A DNA stretch of 64,000 nucleotides from CAZJDV01 sp964544865. GTDB taxonomy: Bacteria > Chloroflexota > Dehalococcoidia > Lucifugimonadales > CAJWER01. The stretch spans positions 1 to 64,000 of the forward strand of contig CAZJDV010000003.1 of assembly GCA_964544865.1 (NCBI GenBank), read 5' to 3'. The notes beneath the pieces are model-generated. The model ran no database searches. It worked only from the letters and a program-made list of their open reading frames with translations, and was not told the origin of the DNA. Both the position numbers and the translations under genes were made by a program. This document shows, piece after piece, positions 16,604-25,543 of this stretch. How positions within the stretch are numbered: the stretch's first letter is position 1; each line of letters begins with the position of its first letter.

Positions 16604-16969
16604 CTAGTTTCCGTGCAACCAGTATCCCTCGGCCGGCACCAGGCGCTGGCCGATAGGATCGACGGCGAGGAGGAACGACTCCAGAGTGACGGCGCCTATC
16701 AATCGGGTAGCGTCCACATCTCCGAAGACGCAGATTATGGTCTCTATCTCGCCGTTCAGCTCGACAGTGACGTCCCCGATCCGACGGTCCACGATCTATC
16801 CGTTCGCGAGACGCAACCGCACCGACCGGTGCGACTTTACCCCCGGCGCCTCGAGGACCGGGGCGGGAAAGGCGCTGAACGTGGAGCCGGTGTCGACCAT
16901 GGCGTCCAGCACCTCTATCCGGTCCCCGGACGCGGCATGCAGCGTAATTGGGTATGTGAAGGTTCCCAT
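16604..16969 (-). pseudogene. Clan AA (retropepsin-like) aspartic protease with one in-frame TAG
   Basis: About 121 codons from MGTFTYPITLHAASGDRIEV. The catalytic motif VDTGSTFSAFP is intact, as is the second strand region RLIGAVTLESFLLAVDP. A TAG at 16796-16798 interrupts RLANG-stop-IVDRRIGDV, where a Gln (CAG) would fit. GAGG lies five bases before the ATG at 16969. The gene ends 2 nt before uvrB. Single-domain proteases of this type form dimers because one chain supplies one Asp. It is truncated as read, unless the stop is an error or is suppressed. Confidence 0.72.
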
Positions 16970-17143
16970 CATGTCCTCGTGGCAGGCCGGAGCTTAGACT
17001 ATCATAGCCCCTCACGCGGATGCCGGCCAGTTCGACCAGCCTGCCGATCGGTGTTCAGGACGGCAGAAAGACAAGAATCTGCCGGCCCGGATGCCGCACA
17101 CCCGGACCGGCCAAGCCCCAATGAAAGGCATAGCAGAATTAGG

Positions 17144-18385
17144 CTACGCTGGAGGTCTAAAGGCGCCCGGCTCGGGCCTCCGGCCGAGGGTCACCTTGTC
17201 TCCCGGACGGGAGAAGTTGACCAGACGGGTCAGCAAGTCACCCATTCCCTTTATCTCAAGTCCGTCGATCGACGTGATTACGTCGCCGCCAGACCACGTC
17301 ACACGGCCGTCGCCATCGACAGCTCGGACATTGGCGCGGAGGCCCGCCACCACGGACGGGTCGCCGGCCATGACCTGCGCCACCAGGATGCCCCGGGTGC
17401 CGCTATCGAGGCCCCTCACCTCGGCGGTGCGCGGTCTGAGAGTCACGCCTCGAATCCCCATGTAGGCGTACTCGTACTTGCCGGTGGCGACAAGCTCTGG
17501 AACGACACGCTTGGCTGTATTTACCGGCACGGAGAAGCCGATGCCAGCGTTGGAGACGCTCCCGCTCAGCATCTGGGTGTTGATCCCGATGACCCTGCCG
17601 TTGCGGTCGAGCAGCGTTCCTCCGGAGTTGCTCGGATTGATAGGCGCGTCCGTCTGTATCACCGACGGATTGGAAAACAACGTTCCGCCGCTGGAGAAAG
17701 TGCGGCCCAGGGCGCTGACTATCCCCGTGGCCATGCGGAAGTCCTGCCCGAAGGGAGACCCGATGGCCACCGTCAGGTTTCCGACGCTCAGGTCGTCGCT
17801 GTCGCCCATGGCGAGGGGCTGCAGCAGCCCGTCCGGCAGCGCGATCTTGAGCACCGCCAGGTCCGAGTCGATGTCGCTGCCCACCAGCTCGGCCTCGACC
17901 TCCCAGCCATCGGCGAAAACCACTGTGATCCTGTCGGCATCGGCTATGACGTGGTGGTTGGTCACTACGTAGCTGTCGGCGTCTCAGACGAAGCCGGACC
18001 CCTCGCCATTGGGGTCCAGCCCGTCCGGGTCCTCGAAGAATCTCCGGAACCCGGGCGGCCGACCGGATGCCGCATCATCCAGGCTGCTCGCCTTCCTGGC
18101 CGCCTCGATCCTTACCACGGACGGCAGCGCGGTGCGATAGATGCCGCCGAGCACCTCTTCCTGGGCCGCGACGATGACGAACGCGTCCAGACCGCCAAGG
18201 CTCGGTAGCAAGAACTCGACCGAATCCTGGAGCGGCTCCGCCACCTCGGTGGCCGCCGCCGCGTCCTCATTCGGCGCGGCTCCGCTACCTCTCTTGATTT
18301 CCATCGACCCGCAGGCGGCGAGCGCGATCAAGAATATCGCGGCGAGCGCCGCCGTCAGCAACCTGTAGCCCCGAGTTCCAGCCAT
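17144..18385 (-). pseudogene. HtrA/DegP-like serine protease lipoprotein with one in-frame TGA
   Basis: Starts with a lipoprotein signal (LLTAALAAIFLIALAACGS, lipobox Cys) behind a GGGGG ribosome binding site. After a linker comes the trypsin fold: GSGFV-stop-DADSYVVTNHHVIAD (His), DIDSDLAVLKI (Asp), INPSNSGGTLLDRNG (Ser), then a C-terminal PDZ domain (GILVAQVMAGDPSVVAGL, DVITSIDG). The TGA at 17984-17986 sits where HtrA relatives usually have Trp or Tyr (GSGFVW), so TGG to TGA is the simplest change. Frame and all three catalytic residues are otherwise intact. It would act on misfolded extracytoplasmic proteins if made in full. Confidence 0.85.
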
Positions 18386-18556
18386 TCAATTGCCCCCTTC
18401 AAGACCCTGTTTTCAGGACACTAACAAACGTGGCGACGCCGAATTACCTGACATGTACAACGCGTCATAGGGCACACGGGATAGGCGGCCGGGAGCCCGT
18501 GTGGACTCAGGCTCCATCGAGTGGACCGCATGATGAGTCGCGGTTGACGGCGGTAG

Positions 18557-18730
18557 AGCGGCGCTGCACTCGATCTCATCGAGGATATCGTGCGGCATGC
18601 TTCCGGGGGAGCCGGCACCTTCGACGCTCCTGAATCCCTCGAGCGTGTGGCCGCCCTGAAGGCGGTGTACGGCGTGGACTACGACGCTCATGCGTCCTAC
18701 CGATTCATCGAACGTGCGCCGACGGCGTAA
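18557..18730 (+). pseudogene. Unidentified C-terminal gene remnant
   Basis: The frame LDLIEDIVRHASGG ... TFDAPESLERVAALKAVYG then DYDAHASYRFIERAPTA ends at TAA 18728-18730 and has coding-like composition, but it opens directly after an in-frame TAG and has no start. It reads as the tail of a lost gene. Family not recognised. Confidence 0.35.
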
Positions 18731-18757
18731 CGCTTGGTTTGACCGTCGGCGGGCAGG

Positions 18758-19145
18758 CTACACCCAGCCCAGCCCTTTCATTATGGTCCTTGCCTCGGCG
18801 ATCTCCTGGTCGTCGCATGGAAGCGTCGGCGGCCGTGGGCCGCCAACGGGCATGCCCAACGCGGCGAGCATGGCTTTCCCCTGCCGGTAGCCGCCGGACC
18901 GCGCGCTGGTCTTCGCCATCCACGGGGCGAACGCACTGTTGACCCGGTCTATCTCCGCCTGCGCCTCATCGTACCGCTTCGCCTCCAGCAGCCTGAAGAC
19001 CTCCGGGTCGTGGCGGGGTAGGCCGCTATCACAGAGCTGATGTACCCTACGCCGCCGTTCTTGTGACAGCGCATTGCGTTGCTGCGGCCAGAGTTGTCGA
19101 TGACGTTGAACGTGTCACAGAACTGACGCACGTCGAAGGTACGGC
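18758..19145 (-). pseudogene. DapA-family (dihydrodipicolinate synthase-like) aldolase, C-terminal fragment
   Basis: Minus-strand protein FCDTFNVIDNSGRSNAM, CHKNGGVGYISSVIAAYP, then after a frame change PEVFRLLEAKRYDEAQAEI, SGGYRQGKAMLAALGMPVGG, PRPPTLPCDDQEIAEARTIM. This matches the last third of class I aldolases of the DapA/NAL family. The frame change in the AYP-x-HDPEV region fits one missing C in a C run. The N-terminal barrel with the Schiff-base Lys is absent; the fragment abuts the methyltransferase gene. Confidence 0.72.
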
Positions 19146-19175
19146 ATGCTCTACCAAAACCAACCGGACTATATT

Positions 19176-19946
19176 CTAATCCACCGCCGCGACCCACACC
19201 ATTTCGGTGCTGGACTCGTCGAACGAGGAGCGGTCGAAGTCGCCATAAAGGTCCTTGACCTTGAAGCCGCACGTCTCCAGGAGGTAGTATATCTCCCAGC
19301 GGTGGGCGTACCTGATCCGGAAGTCGCGATAGAACCGCCTGAGCATCGTCCCCTTCTCGTCCAGCTCCTCGGCGATAATCCTGACGTCCATGATCTGGTT
19401 GTGGTTGTCGTAGCCGCTCTGGTGCCAGAGCACCGTCTGGCGCCCGGTGTCCGGGTCCGTCACGTCACGCAGATGGTAGAGTGTATCGTCCTCTTGAACC
19501 AGCATGTCGAGGTCGGGGACGAACACGTTGAACGCCAGACGCCCGCCGGGGGCGAGATGGTCCTTGATAGCGCCCAGTGTCCTGGCCTGGTCCTCGACGG
19601 TCAGTAGCGATAGGAATCCCCGAAACGGGATTATGATCAATGCGAACCGCTCATCCAGTTGGAAGTCCCTCATGTCAGCATGGAGCAGGGTGAGGGACCC
19701 ACTCAAAGGTGCTCGCCGCAGCTCCTTGCGCCGGGCCACCTCGAGCATGGCCTGTGAGAAGTCCAGACCGATGATGTCTACTCCGGCCTCGGCGACGGGA
19801 ATAGCAACGCGCCCGGTGCCGCAGCCCAGCTCCAGCACGGGGCCCCCCGACCCTAGCGCCATCTCCACGTAGAAAGGGATGTCGTCTCTGACATAGGAAT
19901 ACACAGAGTCGTAGATGTCGGCCCAGGCGTCGTAGCTCACGGGCAT
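19176..19946 (-). CDS. Class I SAM-dependent methyltransferase
   Basis: 256 aa from MPVSYDAWADIYDSVYS. SAM-binding motif I VLELGCGTGRVAIPVAEAG, acidic motif II IIGLDFS, motif III LLHADMRDFQL, followed by a GGRLAFNVF strand and a C-terminal beta region. It starts 8 nt after the ruvA stop, so it is likely the last gene of the rpsP-ruvA operon. The substrate cannot be deduced. A longer in-frame start inside ruvA is less likely. Confidence 0.85.
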   Translation of the reverse strand: MPVSYDAWADIYDSVYSYVRDDIPFYVEMALGSGGPVLELGCGTGRVAIPVAEAGVDIIGLDFSQAMLEVARRKELRRAPLSGSLTLLHADMRDFQLDERFALIIIPFRGFLSLLTVEDQARTLGAIKDHLAPGGRLAFNVFVPDLDMLVQEDDTLYHLRDVTDPDTGRQTVLWHQSGYDNHNQIMDVRIIAEELDEKGTMLRRFYRDFRIRYAHRWEIYYLLETCGFKVKDLYGDFDRSSFDESSTEMVWVAAVD

Positions 19947-19953
19947 GGCGTCG

Positions 19954-20526
19954 CTACCCGCCGCCGATCTGCGAAAGGCAGAACCTGACTTTATCCTCAA
20001 GTGACATCGGCTCCCCAGCGGGAATGGTGGAGATCGCCAACATCGCCTCCGGAACAGTGTAGCCGAGGGCGGTCAGCGCGTCGGTGAGGGCGCGATCGCC
20101 ACCGGTCTCGGGGACCGACATCGCCTCAAAGTCCAGTTTGCCCTTAAGCTCCAGGACGATCCGGTTCGCGGTCTTAGTCCCCACCCCGGACACGCCCTTG
20201 AACGCGCTGGGATCGCCGCCCGATATCGCCAGCGCGAGGGACTCGGTGGTCAGGGTGGTAAGCACGTTGAGGGCGACGCGGGGTCCGACGCCGTTGACTC
20301 CCAGAAGCGCGGCGAATGCCGAGCGGGCCTCATCCGTCCTGAACCCGTACAGCGTGAGGCTGTCCTCCCTGACCTGAAGAGAGGTGAAGAGGCGGACGCG
20401 CTCACCCACGTGGCCGAGGCCCGCCGGGTCGGGGACGCTCACCCTGAGGGTGATTCCGCCCCCAATGGTGATGTCCGCCCAGTCCGCACCCGCCCCGGCC
20501 ATCGTGCCTTCGATTGATGTGATCAC
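19954..20526 (-). CDS. ruvA: Holliday junction branch migration protein RuvA
   Basis: 190 aa. OB-fold N-terminus (MITSIEGTMAGAGAD ... GIT), helix-hairpin-helix motifs (FAALLGVNGVGPRVALNVL and FKGVSGVGTKTANRIVLEL), and the C-terminal domain that contacts RuvB (ALTALGYTVPEAMLAI). It binds four-way junctions as a tetramer and recruits RuvB; ruvB is not in this window. It follows ruvC with a 12-nt gap. Confidence 0.96.
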   Translation of the reverse strand: MITSIEGTMAGAGADWADITIGGGITLRVSVPDPAGLGHVGERVRLFTSLQVREDSLTLYGFRTDEARSAFAALLGVNGVGPRVALNVLTTLTTESLALAISGGDPSAFKGVSGVGTKTANRIVLELKGKLDFEAMSVPETGGDRALTDALTALGYTVPEAMLAISTIPAGEPMSLEDKVRFCLSQIGGG

Positions 20527-20538
20527 AGTGCAGTCAGT

Positions 20539-21033
20539 CTATTCCCGCATTTCCAGCCGGCCGGCCCGGCTCGCGTTTATGTGGCAGATCGCGATGGCCA
20601 GGGCGTCAGCGGCGTCGGAGGATTCGGGCGGTGCTTCCATTGCCAGCAGCACCGCTACCATATCCTGCACCTGCTCCTTGGATGCGCCGCCGTAGTCGGT
20701 GACCGACTGTTTGACCTGCCGCGGCGCGTAGTTGGAGATGGCCAGGCCGCTCTGGCCGGCAACCAGCATAGCCACCGCCTGGGCCTGCCCGATGGCCATG
20801 GCCGCCTTCCAATTCTGTCCTGCGAACGGTTCCTCGATTGCGACCTCGGACGGCTGCCACTCACGAATCACACGGGTGAGGCCGTCGAAGAGGAATTTCA
20901 GCCGCTCGGCCAGAGGGTCTTTCCTGCGGGGACTCAGCACCCCCGTGTAGGTCAGCCTGAAGTCCGAGCCCTCCGATGTGACGACGCCCACGCCCATCAT
21001 GTACGTACCGGGATCTATACCGAGAACACGCAA
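20539..21033 (-). CDS. ruvC: Crossover junction endodeoxyribonuclease RuvC
   Basis: 164 aa RNase-H-fold resolvase that cuts Holliday junctions symmetrically. Catalytic acids are visible: D7 in MRVLGIDPGT, Glu in VAIEEPFAGQN, and the Asp cluster in SSDAADALAIAICH. YAPRQVKQSVTDYGGASKEQV is typical of the junction-binding region. Between yebC and ruvA, as in many bacteria. Confidence 0.96.
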   Translation of the reverse strand: MRVLGIDPGTYMMGVGVVTSEGSDFRLTYTGVLSPRRKDPLAERLKFLFDGLTRVIREWQPSEVAIEEPFAGQNWKAAMAIGQAQAVAMLVAGQSGLAISNYAPRQVKQSVTDYGGASKEQVQDMVAVLLAMEAPPESSDAADALAIAICHINASRAGRLEMRE

Positions 21034-21129
21034 ATCCGGTCTCCCGTGACATGCGGCGCCCCGCCGGCGAAGCGGACACGATGTGGCTCTAAAGAAGCCT
21101 GGCCAGGGGCCGGCGACGGCATTCCGCCG

Positions 21130-21891
21130 CTATTCGGACTCGTTCTGGTACTGCTCCAGCACCTCGTTGGGGAAGTCGGCGTTGGAGAACACCTTCTGCA
21201 CGTCGTCCAACTCTTCGAGCTGGTCCAACAGCCGGAGAGTCTGTTTCGTCGCCTTGTCATCGAGGGTTATGGTGATCTTGGGCACCATCGCCAACTCGGA
21301 TGACGTTATGGAGGCGCCGGACTCAGCTAGAGTATTGCGAAGTCCCTCCATCTCTGCCGGGGGTGAGTAAGCGTGCAGCGTGGAGTCGATGGTCTCGATA
21401 TCGTCCGCGCCCGAGTCGATCGCGACCAGCGTAAACTCCTCGGCTTGCTCCTGGTTCGCCTCGACCACGACGACGCCCTTCTGCTCGAACTGCCAGGCCA
21501 CCGCGCCGGCCTCCGCAAGGTTGCCGCCGATCTTGGTAAACGTGGACCGCACGTCCGAAACGGTCCTGTTCTTGTTGTCGGTCAGGACCTGCAGGAGGAT
21601 CGCGGCGCCGCCCGGTCCATAGCCCTCATAGATCACTTCCTGCATCTGATCGGCGCCGGAGTCCGCCCCCGTGCTTTTCTTGATCGCCCTCTCGATGTTG
21701 ATCGAGGGCATGTTGCTATCCTTCGCCTTCTGGATCGCCAGGCGGAGGCCAAAATTCATGCCCGGGTCTCCCCCACCCTCTCGGACAGCTACGATGATCT
21801 CCTTGGTGAGCTTCGTAAATAGCTTGCCGCGACGAGCATCGGTCGCGGCCTTGCCATGCTTGATCGTAGACCATTTGGAGTGACCGGACAT
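21130..21891 (-). CDS. YebC/PmpR family regulator
   Basis: 253 aa with the invariant start MSGHSKWSTIKHGKAATDA and RGKLFTKLTKEIIVAVREGG, then GYGPGGAAILLQVLTDNKNRT and the C-terminal YSPPAEMEGLRNTL region. Family members bind DNA as regulators, and some have been linked to translation of proline-rich stretches. Linkage to ruvC/ruvA is common. Start 21891 chosen because the family begins exactly at MSGHSKW. Confidence 0.95.
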   Translation of the reverse strand: MSGHSKWSTIKHGKAATDARRGKLFTKLTKEIIVAVREGGGDPGMNFGLRLAIQKAKDSNMPSINIERAIKKSTGADSGADQMQEVIYEGYGPGGAAILLQVLTDNKNRTVSDVRSTFTKIGGNLAEAGAVAWQFEQKGVVVVEANQEQAEEFTLVAIDSGADDIETIDSTLHAYSPPAEMEGLRNTLAESGASITSSELAMVPKITITLDDKATKQTLRLLDQLEELDDVQKVFSNADFPNEVLEQYQNESE

Positions 21892-21967
21892 CTCTGGGCT
21901 CCTGGCTGAATTTGGACCGGCTATTTGACCTAATTCTAGCATGCGGCATAGTGGTGGTCAAAACCGT

Positions 21968-22513
21968 TCAGAGCCCTTCGGGGAGGCGCACGACCATCCT
22001 GTTTTCGCCGGGTCGCACTTGAATCAGGACGTTCGCGATAGCAGGTATGAGAACCTCGGCGCCGTCCGGACCCTGCGTGACATATACGTCGTTGGCGCCC
22101 GTCTGCAAGATCTCCGCCACCTTCCCCAGATAGCCGCGCTCTTCGTCCCACACGTCGATGCCAATGATCTGGTAGAAGTAGTAGGAACCCTGGGGCAGGG
22201 CTTGGAGTTGGTCGGAGGACACCGTGAGCTCGGTCCCGCGCAGCGACTCGGCCTGAGTCCGGTTGTTGACTACGTCGAGTTGCACGAACAGGCCACGCTT
22301 GGATCTGCGCGACGATGTCACTTTCGCGGGCCGCCCCTTTAGAAAGAGGGTGCTCCCGGGAGAGAAGCGGTGCGTGAAATCGCTAAGGGATTCTACCTTG
22401 AAGGCGCCGTGGAGACCCGAGGGCCCAAGGACCACTCCAACCACAACTGCGTCGTCGGAATCGGGTCGGGCTTCTTCGGCGGTGGGTTTGGTCGCCATGG
22501 GAAGTGCAGGCAT
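21968..22513 (-). CDS. rimM: Ribosome maturation factor RimM
   Basis: About 181 aa. Assists 30S head assembly by binding S19. The N-terminal RimM barrel VVVGVVLGPSGLHGAFKVES and the PRC-like C-terminal barrel YYFYQIIGIDVWDEERGYLG ... VYVTQGPDGAEVLIPAI are both present. The ATG at 22513 has AGGG 8 nt upstream; a GTG at 22516 and an ATG at 22498 are alternatives. It follows the KH gene by about 10 nt. Confidence 0.94.
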   Translation of the reverse strand: MPALPMATKPTAEEARPDSDDAVVVGVVLGPSGLHGAFKVESLSDFTHRFSPGSTLFLKGRPAKVTSSRRSKRGLFVQLDVVNNRTQAESLRGTELTVSSDQLQALPQGSYYFYQIIGIDVWDEERGYLGKVAEILQTGANDVYVTQGPDGAEVLIPAIANVLIQVRPGENRMVVRLPEGL

Positions 22514-22523
22514 CACCGTGGCC

Positions 22524-22751
22524 CTAGATTATCTCCAGGGTAGCGCGGACATCCTGTTTTACGGCCGCGACCCTGAGCAGGACTCGAACGGACTCGGCCA
22601 CCCGGCCGTGCCGCCCGATGACCTTGCCCTTGTCCTCGGGTGCGACCTCCAATCGCAAGATGATGCGTCCGTCGATCTCCTCCTGGGTGACCCTCACCTC
22701 ATCGGGATTGGACGCGATCGCCTTTACGATAAACTCGACCAGCTCCTTCAT
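22524..22751 (-). CDS. khpA: KhpA-like KH-domain RNA-binding protein
   Basis: 75 aa single KH domain: MKELVEFIVKAIASNPDEV, then VAPEDKGKVIGRHGRVAESV with the GxxG loop as IGRHGR. This is the small KH protein often placed between rpsP and rimM. Its ATG overlaps the rpsP stop by 4 nt (ATGA), implying translational coupling. Confidence 0.93.
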   Translation of the reverse strand: MKELVEFIVKAIASNPDEVRVTQEEIDGRIILRLEVAPEDKGKVIGRHGRVAESVRVLLRVAAVKQDVRATLEII

Positions 22752-23005
22752 TGCCCCTCGACTTCGACCGCATCCTCCAGCCGTTTCAGGATCCGAGCGA
22801 CGGCTTCGCTCGGCTGCGCTCCTTTGCGGATCCAGTCGCGCGCCTTCTCCTCGTCGATCGTCGCCATCGGTGGGTCGGTCAGGGGATCGTAGTGGCCAAG
22901 CTGCTCCACGAAGGCGCCATCACGGGCAGCCCGGGAGTCCGCCACAACAATCCTGTAGCTTGGTTGCTTCTTAGCGCCCACGCGCCTCAATCGAATTCGT
23001 AGCAT
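22748..23005 (-). CDS. rpsP: 30S ribosomal protein S16
   Basis: 85 aa, normal S16 length: MLRIRLRRVGAKKQPSYRIV, VADSRAARDGAFVEQLGHYD, then DEEKARDWIRKGAQPSEAV. First gene of the minus-strand operon rpsP-khpA-rimM-yebC-ruvC-ruvA-methyltransferase, with a consensus promoter 39-68 nt upstream. Confidence 0.97.
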   Translation of the reverse strand: MLRIRLRRVGAKKQPSYRIVVADSRAARDGAFVEQLGHYDPLTDPPMATIDEEKARDWIRKGAQPSEAVARILKRLEDAVEVEGQ

Positions 23006-23043
23006 TTGTCACCGTTAGCCATGGAGAAGAAGTTACGATTGAA

Positions 23044-23073
23044 ATTCTAGTCCGCCGCTCGGTGGCTTGTCAA
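23044..23073 (-). promoter_or_regulatory. Sigma70-type promoter of the rpsP operon
   Basis: On the minus strand TTGACA (23073-23068) and TAGAAT (23049-23044) are separated by 18 bp. Transcription would start near 23037, giving a leader of about 32 nt before rpsP. This is one of the best promoter matches in the window. Confidence 0.75.
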
Positions 23074-23360
23074 CGTCGCCGCCTGTGTCCAGGAGCCTTT
23101 TCACTATTAGTCTCGCTTCCAGCCGGACCGAGGTCCGACAGGCCGATCACGAACAAGGAGCCTCACATTCGCCAGCAGCTTCCGCATGATTTGAAGCCGC
23201 TCTCGTCCCGAACTCCTCGAAAAACCTCTGATGGAAACTACTCGTCGGCGCCATGTCATGTTATAATCCGCACATCCTCCCCATGACGAAACTGGGGAGG
23301 TATTGTCGCCCGAATCGAGCGCCCGCAGGCCGATGATCGGGCAGCTAGGGGAGCTATGCG
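23074..23360. other. Divergent intergenic region between rpsP and rplI
   Basis: About 290 bp with no supported gene. It contains the rplI-side -10 box (TATAAT at 23262-23267) and, at its left edge, the rpsP promoter. The long interval leaves a leader of roughly 90 nt for rplI, where regulatory RNA could lie, but no specific fold was recognised. Confidence 0.5.
23262..23267 (+). promoter_or_regulatory. Candidate -10 element for rplI
   Basis: Perfect TATAAT in an AT-rich pocket about 95 nt before the rplI start. No clear -35 hexamer is present at standard spacing. Confidence 0.4.
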
Positions 23361-23951
23361 ATGAGAGTGGTTTTTCTCGAGGACGTAGCCGGAGTCGCCC
23401 AGGGTGGCGACGTCAAAGAGGTCAAGAACGGGTTCGCGCGCAACTACCTGATTCCCCAGCGGCTGGCGACGCCGGCCACGAAGGACGCCATGCAGCGCAT
23501 CCGGACCCTCGCGAACGATGCCGAGGTCAACCGGCTCAAGACCCTCGCCGACATGAGAGAGCTCAGCAAGGAGCTTGATGGGACCCAGGTGAACATCGAG
23601 ATGCGGGCCGGTGCAAGCGGGAGGCTGTACGGGTCAGTTACCAACGCGATCGTGGCCGAAGAGATCGCCAAGATGACTGACCGCGAGATCGACCGCCGGA
23701 CTATTCAGATACCCGAGCCGATTCGCCAGACCGGCGTGTACGACCTTCGCGTTCGCCTTCACGCCGAGGTCGACGCCGGGATCTCGTTGGTCGTGTTCCC
23801 TGTCGGGGCCGACGCCGAGGAGTTCCTGACGAGCCTGCAAGAACCGGAAGAGGGCGAGCAAGAGGAATCAACGGAGGGCGAGGCCGAGGTCGAGGTCGAA
23901 GACGCGGCTGACGAGGCCGACGTGCCGGACGAGCCGGCAGCAGAGGCATAG
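23361..23951 (+). CDS. rplI: 50S ribosomal protein L9 with acidic C-terminal tail
   Basis: 196 aa. The first 150 residues are ordinary L9: MRVVFLEDVAGVAQGGDVKE, VKNGFARNYLIPQRLATPAT, connecting helix, and C-terminal domain GRLYGSVTNAIVAEEIAKM. The last ~45 residues are a low-complexity Glu/Asp/Ala tail (EEGEQEESTEGEAEVEVEDA), which typical L9 lacks. GGGGAG lies 7 nt before the ATG. Confidence 0.96.
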   Translation: MRVVFLEDVAGVAQGGDVKEVKNGFARNYLIPQRLATPATKDAMQRIRTLANDAEVNRLKTLADMRELSKELDGTQVNIEMRAGASGRLYGSVTNAIVAEEIAKMTDREIDRRTIQIPEPIRQTGVYDLRVRLHAEVDAGISLVVFPVGADAEEFLTSLQEPEEGEQEESTEGEAEVEVEDAADEADVPDEPAAEA

Positions 23952-24165
23952 GCTCTACCTGCCCCGCCGGTATTCTACGCCGAGAGGTGGGCGACCGCGG
24001 GGGTATAGCCCATACGCCGATCCCGGTCTCGATATGCCCCCGGGCGCCAGGTCACTCCCGATAAGCCCGCGGTCCGGCCGGACCGAAACGTTCGGCACGG
24101 CGCTATTGGCCCTTGCCGGCACTTCGCGACTTTAGTTACCACTACCGTCACACGGATGGTCTAAT

Positions 24166-25542
24166 TTGTACGCCGAACGACTCCTGCCCCACGACCCTGA
24201 CGCCGAAGAGGCCGTGGTCGGCTCCGTCCTGATCGACGGAGAGGCCATCTCCAAGGTCACTGCATTCCTAAGAACGAACGACTTCTACGTGGCCAAGACG
24301 CGATGGTGCTTCGAGGCTTGCCAGGCGCTCGTCGAGCGCGGGGAGGCGATCAACCAGGTCTCGGTAGGCCACGAGCTGTCCCATCTCGAAAGGCTCGACG
24401 AGATCGGCGGCACATCGTATCTCGGGCACCTGGTGCGCTCGGTCCCGACGTCCGTCCACATCGAGCACTACGCGCGAATCGTCCAGCGGGCCTCGATAAG
24501 GCGGCAGCTCATCTCGGCGGCCGGGGACATCGCCACCATCGGCTACGAGGCCGACTCCGACGTCGAGGCCGCAATGGGCCGGGCCGAGGAGCTGCTCTTC
24601 AAAGTCCGCACCGGTCGCGGCACCCGCGACTTCGTCCACATCAGGGAAGTCCTCGACATCTACATGGAGGAGACGGCAACCCTCGAACTCGACCGCGACT
24701 CGCACCTGGCTCCGATCCCGACTGGGTTCGCGAAGCTCGACGAGCTACTGGGCAACGGCCTGCAGCGCTCTGACATGATCGTTCTCGCGGCCCGGCCCAG
24801 CCTGGGTAAGAGCGCCCTGGCGTTCAACGTCGCCCGCCACGCCGCCGAGCACGGCGCACGCGTCGGTATCTTCAGCCTCGAGATGAGCGCCGAGCAGATC
24901 GCGCTTCGCCTTCTGTCGGGCGATGCCAACGTGGACAGTCACCGCCTGCGGCTCGGTTTTGTGAGCGATTCGGAGGAGCAGCGGGTTCTCGACTCGATCG
25001 GAATACTGTCCGAGTTGCCGATCTATATCGATGACACGCCCATCCAGGGCACCGTGGAGATGCGTGGGAAATCGCGCCGCCTCCAGGCCGAGCGCGGCTT
25101 GGACCTGCTCATCGTCGACTACATGCAGCTCATGTCCAGCACCCAGAGGTCCGACAATCGAGTCCTGGAGATGGGGGAGTTCTCCCGGTCGCTGAAGGGG
25201 ATCGCCCGGGACCTGGACATCCCCGTGCTGGCCTGCTCGCAGCTCAGCCGCGCCTCAGAGCAGAGACCCAACCACCGGCCGATCTTATCGGACCTGCGGG
25301 AGAGCGGCAGCATCGAGCAGGACGCCGACGTGGTGGCGTTCATCTACCGCGAGGACCGCTACACCACCCGCGAAGAGTGGGAGACGCACAACCCCAGCGA
25401 GCCGTATCCCGAGAACATCGCGGAGCTAATCATAGCCAAACACCGGAACGGGCCGACGGACACGATTCGCCTCTACTTCCGAAAGGACGTGGTGCGCTTC
25501 GAGAACCTGGCGACTTCGGTGACGTCGAGGGAGTACGCGTAG
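24166..25542 (+). CDS. dnaB: Replicative DNA helicase DnaB
   Basis: 458 aa hexameric 5'-3' helicase. N-terminal primase-interacting domain LLPHDPDAEEAVVGSVLIDG; Walker A as ARPSLGKS at 209-216 (many relatives have GRPxMGKT); Walker B LLIVDYMQL near 314-322; LRESGSIEQDADVV with the Glu/Asp pair and the C-terminal AKHRNGPTDTIRLYF. Starts with TTG at 24166, since the nearby ATG is out of frame and immediately stopped. Leads a dnaB / DnaD-like / loader gene set. Confidence 0.96.
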   Translation: MYAERLLPHDPDAEEAVVGSVLIDGEAISKVTAFLRTNDFYVAKTRWCFEACQALVERGEAINQVSVGHELSHLERLDEIGGTSYLGHLVRSVPTSVHIEHYARIVQRASIRRQLISAAGDIATIGYEADSDVEAAMGRAEELLFKVRTGRGTRDFVHIREVLDIYMEETATLELDRDSHLAPIPTGFAKLDELLGNGLQRSDMIVLAARPSLGKSALAFNVARHAAEHGARVGIFSLEMSAEQIALRLLSGDANVDSHRLRLGFVSDSEEQRVLDSIGILSELPIYIDDTPIQGTVEMRGKSRRLQAERGLDLLIVDYMQLMSSTQRSDNRVLEMGEFSRSLKGIARDLDIPVLACSQLSRASEQRPNHRPILSDLRESGSIEQDADVVAFIYREDRYTTREEWETHNPSEPYPENIAELIIAKHRNGPTDTIRLYFRKDVVRFENLATSVTSREYA

Positions 25543-25543
25543 C

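Noticed and set aside
16613..18208. Long plus-strand open frame opposite the protease genes
   Set aside because: Antisense shadow of GC-rich coding sequence; composition Arg/Gly/Pro-rich with no family resemblance. The same applies to long frames at 4353-5627, 7564-8409, 15552-16607, 28228-29952 and 37799-39697.
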